Positions 44,607 to 49,896 of a stretch of DNA of 49,896 bases are shown here, piece by piece. Made by a program: the position numbers and the translations under genes. This DNA is from Acidobacteriota bacterium (GTDB taxonomy: Bacteria; Acidobacteriota; Terriglobia; Bryobacterales; Bryobacteraceae). The stretch lies in the NCBI GenBank assembly GCA_016185425.1, contig JACPNQ010000033.1:1-49896 (forward strand), in the 5' to 3' direction. Each line of letters opens with the position of its first letter. The first letter of the stretch is position 1. Under the pieces are notes generated by a model. The model did no database searches, had not been told where the DNA came from, and saw only the letters and a program-made list of their open reading frames with translations.

Positions 44607-44669
44607 AAAAATTCCGATCCCGGGAATAAGATCGCGGTGTTGCCGGGCTTACACTTCCGGAGGCACCTG

Positions 44670-45233
44670 ATGCGTCTATTACGTCTCGCCGTTTTCCTCG
44701 TTCCGGCGTTGTTCGGACAAGCTTCGTTGCCCCCTTCGGATTTGGACCGGGTCGCCGTGGGCGCGAAACCTCCCAGTTTCGAGCTTCCCGCCGCCGACGG
44801 CCGGCCGGTCAGCCTAGCCAGTTTCCTGGGGAAGAATGTCGTCCTGGTCTTCTACCGGGGCTATTGGTGACCGTATTGCGTCACGCAGCTCGTTGAGCTG
44901 CATCTACTCTTGCCGGCCGCCCGGAAGGCCGACACCGTCATCGTGGCGATTAGCCCGGACACGCTCGAGAAGATCAATGACATCATTCCCAAGGTGAAGT
45001 CCAAGAGCGGGGGTGACTTCGAGATCCTACTGCTCAGCGATGCGAGACACGAAGTCATCGACCGCTACGGTCTGCTCAACGAAGCGGCGGCAGCCCAGGG
45101 CCGGTTTCTACCGCATCCGACCACCTATGTGATTGACAAAGGCGGAAGGATCCGATGGAAATTCACGGAAAAGAATTACAAGATCCGTCCGACCAACGAG
45201 ATGGTTTTGAACGAGCTAAAGAAGCTGCGCTAG
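44670..45233 (+). CDS. Secreted AhpC/TSA-type peroxiredoxin, probable selenoprotein (in-frame TGA)
   Basis: Read through an in-frame TGA at 44868-44870, the gene encodes 187 residues: a signal peptide (M-R-L-L-R-L-A-V-F-L-V-P-A-L-F-G-Q), then a thioredoxin-fold peroxiredoxin. The TGA stands exactly at the peroxidatic position: L-V-F-Y-R-G-Y-W-[TGA]-P-Y-C, where relatives have W-C-P-Y-C. Residue 67 would be selenocysteine in a U-x-x-C motif with Cys70. The frame continues as a normal family C-terminus (A-I-S-P-D, L-S-D, G-R-F-L-P-H-P-T-T-Y-V-I-D). GGAGG lies six bases before the ATG. A perfect hairpin follows the TGA. It probably reduces peroxides or thiols in the periplasm. The alternative is a single nonsense mutation, but no other damage is seen. 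Confidence 0.85.
44868..44901 (+). promoter_or_regulatory. UGA codon with SECIS-like hairpin
   Basis: After the TGA (44868-44870), GCAGCTC at 44885-44891 pairs perfectly with GAGCTGC at 44895-44901 around the loop GTT. The loop begins 22 bases past the TGA with a G, followed by U. Bacterial SECIS elements have this layout: an apical loop roughly 16-37 bases after UGA, a G in its first two positions and a stem of several pairs. The three-base loop is at the short end. Confidence 0.7.
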
Positions 45234-45243
45234 ACTATCTAGC
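45229..45243. terminator. Palindrome spanning two convergent stop codons
   Basis: GCTAGA-CTA-TCTAGC is a perfect six-pair hairpin covering the end of the peroxiredoxin gene and the end of the convergent spondin-domain gene. It has no U tract; it could act as a weak bidirectional terminator. Confidence 0.35.
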
Positions 45244-45958
45244 TTGTCCGCCGAATGGTCACGCGGGCGACCGGGTTGCGCCAATCCCGCATCGAAGCGC
45301 TCATGTTGCCCACGCCGTGCATGCCAGCGTGAATATGGACGTAACCCTCCCCCTGGCCGACTTGAGCGCCGCCACCGTTGCCGCTCGGATTCGAGGGTGT
45401 TGCACACTCTACAAAACCGGGGCCCGGAATTGACGCGCAGAGCTCGTCGTTCCGTTCGGTGCCTGCGTCGTATGCCGGCGCGAATACAGTAATGGTTGCC
45501 GGCGACTGAGGCAAAACGGCGGCATCAACGGCGAAGAACCCGTCGTTGGTGGGAATCAGCATCGCCGCCACGCTAATCCGGTCGAAGCGTCCGCCTCCAT
45601 GAACGGTAAGCGTTATCGACTTGCCCGGCGCAGTGAGACGGTCGAGCGGCGGCGGCGCGGGCGAAGAAACGACCTCGCCAATCACGTCGGTCATGCTACT
45701 GAGCAACGCCACGAGCGGGCCGGTGTTGCCCTCTTCCGCCAGGGTCCGGAGCTGCGAGGACGCCGGTTCACCAAGCCGGAACAGGTTGTAGCCTTCGATG
45801 TGCGTCGCCACCAGGATTGGCGTGAACCTCTGGCCGCGCGTGAGGTTTGTGACGGTCACCTCATAATCGCGGCGTTGCTGGCCGGCCGCTACGATGGACA
45901 GAAGCGGTAACGACGCAGACGCGGTGAAGATTGACCTTCTCGAAATTGTTTTGGACAT
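45239..45958 (-). CDS. Secreted spondin-domain protein
   Basis: The 239-residue product begins with a signal sequence (S-R-R-S-I-F-T-A-S-A-S-L-P-L-L-S-I-V-A-A-G), possibly Tat-type. A Spondin_N-like domain follows: Y-E-V-T-V-T-N-L-T-R-G-Q-R-F-T-P-I-L-V near residue 30, A-P-G-K-S near 118, M-L-I-P-T-N-D-G-F-F near 137, A-Y-D-A-G-T-E-R-N-D-E near 167, and a late H-I-H-A-G-M-H. These are the usual landmarks of bacterial spondin proteins, whose role is unclear, perhaps binding or adhesion outside the cell. AGAAGGAG precedes the ATG. Confidence 0.88.
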   Translation of the reverse strand: MSKTISRRSIFTASASLPLLSIVAAGQQRRDYEVTVTNLTRGQRFTPILVATHIEGYNLFRLGEPASSQLRTLAEEGNTGPLVALLSSMTDVIGEVVSSPAPPPLDRLTAPGKSITLTVHGGGRFDRISVAAMLIPTNDGFFAVDAAVLPQSPATITVFAPAYDAGTERNDELCASIPGPGFVECATPSNPSGNGGGAQVGQGEGYVHIHAGMHGVGNMSASMRDWRNPVARVTIRRTS

Positions 45959-46044
45959 AATGCTCCTTCTCTACACGGTCGCGGCAGGTCATAAAAACCC
46001 CCGCTCCAAGAGTAAAATTTGTGTCTTGATCTGGCGCTCTCTCC

Positions 46045-46080
46045 GGGCCTACCCGATTTGGACAGACTTCGGGTAGGCCC
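46045..46080 (-). terminator. 12-base perfect inverted repeat after the terminase nuclease gene
   Basis: GGGCCTACCCGA at 46045-46056 and TCGGGTAGGCCC at 46069-46080 form a perfect 12-pair stem with a 12-base loop, starting ten bases past the nuclease stop. There is no U tract, so it may be a factor-assisted terminator, a 3' stabiliser or a cassette boundary. Confidence 0.5.
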
Positions 46081-46090
46081 AGGTCACTGC

Positions 46091-46825
46091 TCAGAACAGG
46101 CGGTTCTGTTGGTAGATGCGGCGTCGACGGAAGGAGTCGTCCGTCTGCGGCAACAATTGCGATGCGTCCTGGATGGCGCCCCAGGTGGCTAGCGCCGTGG
46201 CGACGGCGAGGTCGTCGTGGGCGCTCGAAGCCGCCGGTTGCGTTGAGCCGGTTTGCAGCTCCAAGAGCTCCTCGATGAGCGTGTTGAAGCCGGGCAGATC
46301 GGGCTCGCACTTGATCGATTCGGCGGCGAGCAGAAGCTGGAGGTCGCTGACGAGCGTTTTGCGCGGGACGCCGGTGAAGCCGTCCTTGAGCGCGTTGGTG
46401 CTGTTGCCGCCGGTGATGATGGCGGGCTTGATTTCGATGCCGTTGGGCAGGTTGTCGCGAAGCCGCTCGACAACGGGACCGCCGGGACCGCTGGCGTCGA
46501 TGACGAGCGTTTTCGTGTGCGGCGTGCCATAGGTCTGCCTGGGATAGATTTCGCGGACGACTTTGCCGACGAGGTTATAGAGCTTCTCGTAGGGTGTACC
46601 GACGGGGAATCGCTCCAGGTGGCGGATGTGCAGCCACGGTGTGTAGCGATCCTCGTAACGGTACGGGCATTTGCCGGCGTGGGTCCAGGTGAGCTCGGCC
46701 GCGGTGATGGCGGAGTGGTCCTGGCGCTGGCCGAGGTCGAGGCCGAAGTAGAAGCGGTATTGGGGCCAGCGGCCGTGGTCGGCTACGTAGTGGTAGCGCT
46801 GAGCGGTGAATGTTTGTTCGGGCAT
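46091..46825 (-). CDS. Terminase-type nuclease domain as a separate protein
   Basis: The 244-residue product matches the RNase H-like nuclease half of phage large terminases. Asp30 lies in F-G-L-D-L-G-Q-R-Q-D-H-S with Asp36 close behind; Asp110 in L-V-I-D-A-S-G-P-G-G; Asp204-Asp205 in A-H-D-D-L-A-V-A. V-P-R-K-T-L-V-S-D-L-Q near 153 is the usual segment before the last acid. These acids would hold two metals for cutting DNA. The frame is open further upstream, but the ATG at 46825 has AGGAGG six bases before it, so this is an independent start and not a fused tail. In phages this domain follows the ATPase in one polypeptide; here a 216-base spacer and a hairpin separate them. No portal, capsid or tail genes are nearby. 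Confidence 0.82.
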   Translation of the reverse strand: MPEQTFTAQRYHYVADHGRWPQYRFYFGLDLGQRQDHSAITAAELTWTHAGKCPYRYEDRYTPWLHIRHLERFPVGTPYEKLYNLVGKVVREIYPRQTYGTPHTKTLVIDASGPGGPVVERLRDNLPNGIEIKPAIITGGNSTNALKDGFTGVPRKTLVSDLQLLLAAESIKCEPDLPGFNTLIEELLELQTGSTQPAASSAHDDLAVATALATWGAIQDASQLLPQTDDSFRRRRIYQQNRLF

Positions 46826-46952
46826 GTGAGCCTCCTGGTTGTTTTCCCTGGAGGCGGCGCTTCCGGGTGGCTTGGGCGAGGGCTCGCTTGGGCCGTTGGT
46901 TGGTGGTTGTGGACTTTTCTCCCACTTGGTGTTGGGGAGGTGTTGTGCGTCT

Positions 46953-46997
46953 GGGGACACACGCCCGCGGCGGTTGCCGCGGGGTGCGAATGTCCCC
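46953..46997 (-). other. Compound 45-base stem-loop between terminase ATPase and nuclease genes
   Basis: Outer arms GGGGACA (46953-46959) and TGTCCCC (46991-46997), a CAC/GTG step, then a perfect inner stem CCCGCGGC (46964-46971) and GCCGCGGG (46976-46983) around a four-base loop: about 18 pairs in all. On the transcribed minus strand this sits inside the 216-base spacer between the two cistrons (46826-47041). It could be an RNA processing or stability element, or a recoding structure. The spacer also holds an open frame rich in Pro, Arg and Lys that overlaps the nuclease start, but no clear gene. Confidence 0.55.
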
Positions 46998-47041
46998 CGT
47001 CGAGGTGCCCGTAGACTTCGGGTTTCTCAACTGCTCCTCTG

Positions 47042-47848
47042 TTATGACTTGATGGGGTCGCACATTTTCATGAGTAGCTCGCGTGAGAAGATGCGGTTGG
47101 CCGGCTGCAGGAATTCGCAGAGGAAGTCCTGGCGATACTTGGTTTCGTCGGCTTTGCGCTGCATTTCCAGGAAGTCCGCGTCGATCTCCGGACAGTCGGC
47201 GACGGTGGAGAAGATCTTGTGCCACTTGCCTTTGGCTTCGTGCCAGAAGTTGTAGAAGAAGCCGACCTGGCGGCGCGGGGTCGACATCAGCCAGATCGCT
47301 CCGCCGGTGCGGCCGACGTAGGGCGAGACGGCGAGATAGACATCATCACGGACGAGCGCGGCTTCGTCGACGATGAGCACGTTGGCTGTGTTGCCAACAC
47401 TCGTGTCCTGCGAATGGGCGACAGCGAAGATGCGGCTGCCGTTGGGCAGCTTCAACGAGAACTGGTGGCCGAGGACGCGGCGGATGCGGTAGCCGAGCTT
47501 TTGGGCGAAGGCGCACGCGCGCTCGATGAGGATACCGGCCTGGAGCTTGGTGCGCGAGATGATGACGATCGATTGATCGGCGATCGACAGCGCGCGGTGG
47601 AGCGCTTTGACGGCGATGGTGGTTGTCTTGCCCCACTGGCGGTTGCAACAGAGGATGAGGTATTTGGCGTCCGTGTCAAGTACTTCGGCCTGCTTGGCGC
47701 TGGGTGTGAAGGCCAGCATGGAGTGGGCCCACTCTGACGGCTTTTGGCTGGCGATTTCGGCATTGTCTGGCGAGTCCGGACACACGGGTGCTGTCAGGGC
47801 GGCGAGTGCGCGGAAGCGGGCGCCGAAGCGGCAGAGATGGGATTCCAT
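47042..47848 (-). CDS. Terminase-type packaging ATPase domain as a separate protein
   Basis: The 268-residue product matches the ATPase half of phage large terminases: an adenine-binding segment F-T-P-S-A-K-Q-A-E-V-L near 48, Walker A C-N-R-Q-W-G-K-T-T at 68-76, Walker B L-I-V-D-E-A with Asp161 and Glu162, and the coupling motif M-S-T-P at 188-191. It stops shortly after the segment Y-R-Q-D-F-L-C-E-F-L, where a full TerL passes into its nuclease. The product could translocate along or remodel DNA. The start lies one base after the stop of the NGAKSKGP gene, so the two are coupled. The nuclease gene follows after 216 bases. Confidence 0.82.
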   Translation of the reverse strand: MESHLCRFGARFRALAALTAPVCPDSPDNAEIASQKPSEWAHSMLAFTPSAKQAEVLDTDAKYLILCCNRQWGKTTTIAVKALHRALSIADQSIVIISRTKLQAGILIERACAFAQKLGYRIRRVLGHQFSLKLPNGSRIFAVAHSQDTSVGNTANVLIVDEAALVRDDVYLAVSPYVGRTGGAIWLMSTPRRQVGFFYNFWHEAKGKWHKIFSTVADCPEIDADFLEMQRKADETKYRQDFLCEFLQPANRIFSRELLMKMCDPIKS

Positions 47849-47849
47849 A

Positions 47850-48626
47850 TCAGGCTACTTTCCTGGGCGCGATGGGCATGTCGTCCTCGATATCCTTGCC
47901 GCGGGCGACGTCGTCGGGCGGGACGATGACGATTTTGCGGCCGGGGAAGAGGGATTTGTAGGCGCTGATGACGCTGGGCTTGTTTTCGTTGATGTAGATG
48001 GGTGGTTCGTTGCCATCGCTTTTTTCGGGTGATTCGGACGTAAGCTCTTTGGTTTCTTCAGCGGCTGGCTGAGGAGCGTCGGTTCGTTTTTCCACGTCGG
48101 AATTGGGAAAGTTAGCGTGGACGAATTTGAGACGGCGTTCGAGACGGATGATGTGGCGGTCGAGTTCGGCGATCTGGCGGTTGAGCTGGCGGACGGGGCC
48201 GTGGGCCGCGTAGAGATGAGCGGAGGCCTGAGCCATGCCGTAGACTTCGGCGAGTTCGGGCACGAGGGGGCAGGGTTTGCCGGCCTGGTCGACGAGGGCG
48301 ATGTTCCAGTGCATGGTGATGCAGGCGCGGAGGCGCGAGATCTCCCAGCGGGCGACGGCGATGGACTTGACAATGGAGACGGCAACGCTGTTGACGGGCA
48401 CGTAGACGGCAAGGAGTTCTTCGATGAGATCGGCCCAGGCTTTGCGGTCCTCGTTGCAGAGTACGGCTGCGTGCGGGGGGACGAAGAGGTCGAGTTTGAC
48501 GGCGTGTTCGCCGGTTTTCAGGGCATTGCGCGATGAGCGGGCTTTGCCTTCGGGCGTGACGGGGCCTTTTGATTTCGCTCCGTTCTCGCGGGCGATGTCG
48601 GCTTTGGACTTCTTCTGCTCTTCCAT
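47850..48626 (-). CDS. NGAKSKGP-family protein, first gene of the terminase-like cassette
   Basis: The 258-residue product begins M-E-E-Q-K-K-S-K-A-D-I-A-R-E, then N-G-A-K-S-K-G-P-V-T-P-E-G-K-A-R-S-S-R-N at about 15-34. This basic Gly/Ser/Pro motif is frequent in acidobacterial and planctomycete hypothetical proteins. A helical body (about 45-190) and an acidic, Pro-rich linker follow, then a C-terminal piece ending P-R-K-V-A. Its place in front of the ATPase and nuclease suggests the role of a small terminase subunit, i.e. DNA recognition; this is inference. AAGGAG lies eight bases before the ATG; the longer frame upstream runs through the leader hairpin. A shorter relative sits at 1100-1702. 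Confidence 0.75.
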   Translation of the reverse strand: MEEQKKSKADIARENGAKSKGPVTPEGKARSSRNALKTGEHAVKLDLFVPPHAAVLCNEDRKAWADLIEELLAVYVPVNSVAVSIVKSIAVARWEISRLRACITMHWNIALVDQAGKPCPLVPELAEVYGMAQASAHLYAAHGPVRQLNRQIAELDRHIIRLERRLKFVHANFPNSDVEKRTDAPQPAAEETKELTSESPEKSDGNEPPIYINENKPSVISAYKSLFPGRKIVIVPPDDVARGKDIEDDMPIAPRKVA

Positions 48627-48656
48627 TTGAGTGCTCCTTATTGGGTGCTGGAAATG

Positions 48657-48693
48657 GAAAAGGCCCCCGGCTGTTTGAGCGGAGGGCCTTTTC
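48657..48693 (-). terminator. Leader terminator / possible attenuator before the terminase-like cassette
   Basis: On the minus strand AAAAGGCCC-TCCG, a nine-base loop and CCGG-GGGCC-TTTT form a strong hairpin ending in a T run, 31 bases before the start at 48626. It lies downstream of the shared promoter-like box, in the same relative place as the terminator at 1031-1069. It could also end transcripts coming the other way. Confidence 0.6.
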
Positions 48694-48707
48694 GGAAGGC
48701 GTGTGAC

Positions 48708-48748
48708 CACCTTCTATTTGGAAGCTAGCACACGGATGCAAGCGAATC
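48708..48748 (-). promoter_or_regulatory. Promoter-like box shared with the gene at 1100
   Basis: Minus-strand sequence GATTCGCTTGCATCCGTG, then TGCTAGCTT, CCAAAT, AGAAGGTGG. It matches 993-1033 in the order GATTC, CTTGC, TCC, GTGCTAG, TT, AAAT, GAA. It ends 15 bases before the leader hairpin. The DNA on its upstream side (48750-48800) is AT-rich, as expected near a promoter. Confidence 0.5.
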
Positions 48749-48823
48749 TGGCGATTATTTTTGCAAGTTATTGATTTTGAGCGAAATTGAGATTTTCAAA
48801 ACGTGGGAACGGCCAAATTTGGG

Positions 48824-49219
48824 TTAGCTGGTTTCAACGATTCTGAAGGCTCGGGCGTTTTGCAGTCTATAGGATTGGCCGCGGACTTTCTGCAGTTCGC
48901 CTTCGCAAGCGAGGAGAGATCTGTCCCGATGCGCCGGCACAAGAAATCGTTCGTAATCGTCTCCTGCGACATCCATTTCCACGCGACGGTAGCCCTCATC
49001 TACGTTTGCCACCAGGGTCGCGGTGCCCCGTTCGGATTCTGTCGGCCGATTCAAACTGACAACTTATCCCGTCAGCTCAAACGATGCGCGAAGTGCCGTT
49101 TCCCGCAGGCCCCTACCGAACTGCGCAATCACCGGCGCCACGTCCGAACTAAATGTGATAGGCGCTATGTGCGGTTCACGCAATGGCCGAGCGGCCGCGA
49201 ACGAGAAGCGGACCTCCAT
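48824..49219 (-). pseudogene. Small gene interrupted by an in-frame TAA
   Basis: From an ATG at 49219 the frame reads M-E-V-R-F-S-F-A-A-A-R-P-L to F-E-L-T-G, meets TAA at 49064-49066, and continues in the same frame with V-V-S-L-N-R-P-T-E-S-E-R-G-T-A-T-L-V through to a stop at 48824. Both halves have natural composition, and together they would make about 130 residues. TAA cannot encode selenocysteine or pyrrolysine, so a nonsense mutation is the simplest reading; two very short genes is another. The family is not recognised. It sits between the terminase-like cassette and the IS21 remnant, a region with signs of rearrangement. Confidence 0.45.
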
Positions 49220-49328
49220 TTCTCTTCGCGTCTGTCCAGCGGCATGGCGGCCAGACTCTCGCAAAGGTTTGCGCTGACGCCGCGAGTTGCCCAATTATCA
49301 CCTTCCATGTTTCCCGTTTCCAGCCGGG

Positions 49329-49625
49329 CCGTCGATTGGCGTGCTCTGCCAGACGCTGCTCGACAATGAGGGCCAAGTCGCCATCCGGCGCATACAAGGC
49401 GTGCTGTCCATGGCCAAACGCTACGGGACGCCGGCCACCGACGAAGCCTGCCAACTGGCTCTGGAAATGGGCGTACACTGCTACGGCTTCGTGCGCCGCT
49501 ATCTGGAAAAACATGGATCGCTGCTGAAGGCACTCAAGCAAGCCGACCCCATCATCCGGCAACTGGATCTGTACCTCGATGTGATTGCGGAAAGAACAAA
49601 GGAGAACCTCGATGAACCTGATTGA
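49329..49625 (+). pseudogene. C-terminal remnant of an IS21-family istA transposase
   Basis: About 98 residues (P-S-I-G-V-L-C-Q-T-L-L to N-L-D-E-P-D) match the C-terminal tail that precedes istB in IS21-family elements. The helix-turn-helix and DDE catalytic core that should lie upstream are absent; upstream DNA belongs to the interrupted gene on the other strand. The element is therefore 5'-truncated and its transposase dead. The stop overlaps the istB start by 14 bases, the usual tandem arrangement. Confidence 0.75.
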
Positions 49626-49896
49626 ACTCGAACGCTCGCTACGGCAGCTTCGGCTGGGCGGTATGGCCGCCGTGCTGGAGACCCGTCTGCGCCAGGCGCA
49701 ACTGGAAACGATGCCGTCTATCGATCTGCTTTCCTGTCTGGTTTCTGACGAACTGACACGGCGCAGTGACCGGTTACTGGAGCGGCGTCACAAAGAAGCC
49801 CGCTTTCGCGATGCCAACAAAACACTCGATAATTTCGACTTTGCCTTCAATCCGAAAATGAATCGCAGCCTGGTGTTTGATCTGGCCACGGCGAGC
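49612..49896 (+). CDS. istB: IstB-type IS21 helper ATPase, truncated by the window edge
   Basis: The first 95 residues (M-N-L-I-E-L-E-R-S-L-R-Q-L-R-L-G-G-M-A ...) contain the IstB N-terminal region, with F-D-F-A-F-N-P-K-M-N-R and the following stretch L-V-F-D-L-A-T-A-S. The AAA+ Walker motifs lie beyond the window. IstB assists IstA in IS21 transposition. Since istA is truncated, this copy would need a transposase from elsewhere. AAGGAG precedes the ATG. Confidence 0.88.
   Translation, partial: MNLIELERSLRQLRLGGMAAVLETRLRQAQLETMPSIDLLSCLVSDELTRRSDRLLERRHKEARFRDANKTLDNFDFAFNPKMNRSLVFDLATAS

Noticed and set aside
44637..44870. Peroxiredoxin treated as a short protein ending at the TGA, with a second gene starting at 44910
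   Set aside because: The TGA falls on the active-site cysteine position, and the fold continues in the same frame immediately after it; no ribosome binding site precedes 44910.
46253..47014. Plus-strand frame of 253 codons opposite the terminase nuclease
   Set aside because: Antisense shadow; the minus strand carries the catalytic acids and a strong ribosome binding site.
46826..47041. Small basic, Pro-rich protein gene between the terminase ATPase and nuclease
   Set aside because: It would need a TTG start, runs far into the nuclease gene in another frame and has no recognisable pattern; kept only as a note on the spacer.
48803..49369. Plus-strand open frame of 188 codons near the right end
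   Set aside because: It lacks protein-like patterns, whereas the opposite strand gives natural sequence in both halves of the interrupted gene.

Overview
The window looks like a chromosomal segment of a GC-rich member of the Acidobacteriota, probably near the Solibacteres/Bryobacterales. This rests on gene content: a PadR regulator followed by an ADOP-type orphan permease, a secreted sulfatase and S9 peptidase, several secreted metallopeptidases, an FG-GAP protein and a large MoxR/Bat cluster. Taxonomy is inferred; no rRNA gene is present. No tRNA, CRISPR array or origin was found.

Layout. Positions 1-1100 are an insertion-sequence scrapyard: the first codons of a leftward gene, a truncated IS110-family transposase and its upstream end. 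At 1100-1702 lies a lone NGAKSKGP-family gene. Then come the housekeeping proteases clpB and lon (1819-6849). Next is a chain of overlapping genes for secreted proteins (6910-12929): two paralogous metallopeptidases, an FG-GAP beta-propeller and a lipoprotein. On the minus strand follow a small outer-membrane barrel and an LplT-PlsC-acyl-ACP-synthetase fusion, divergent from a sigma-54 activator. A PadR/permease unit, a DUF3592 membrane protein, an S9 peptidase/sulfatase pair, a Phd/VapC-type toxin-antitoxin pair, an M20 peptidase, a DUF255 protein and a sugar isomerase occupy 18650-30708.

From 30781 to 44606 there is one tightly packed plus-strand cluster: DUF4159, a VWA/GATase-like membrane protein, a caspase-like secreted protein, a TPR metallopeptidase, a MoxR ATPase, DUF58, a BatA-like protein and a DUF4175-like giant with Gln/Gly tracts. 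Four of its seven junctions overlap by 1-4 bases and the others are gaps of 2-7 bases, so it is probably an operon that couples a AAA+ chaperone to envelope VWA proteins and proteolysis. It is followed by a secreted peroxiredoxin whose peroxidatic cysteine is an in-frame TGA with a SECIS-like hairpin 22 nt downstream, i.e. a likely selenoprotein.

The right end (46091-48626, minus strand) holds a terminase-like cassette with no portal or capsid genes: an NGAKSKGP-family small protein, a terminase ATPase and, as a separate gene, the terminase nuclease. A 45-nt compound hairpin lies between the two enzymes. The promoter-like box and leader terminator in front of this cassette match in sequence and layout those in front of the lone NGAKSKGP gene at 1100, 47 kb away. 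This suggests a dispersed, similarly controlled family and is the best candidate here for an undescribed system. The window closes with a nonsense-interrupted small gene and a 5'-truncated IS21-family element.
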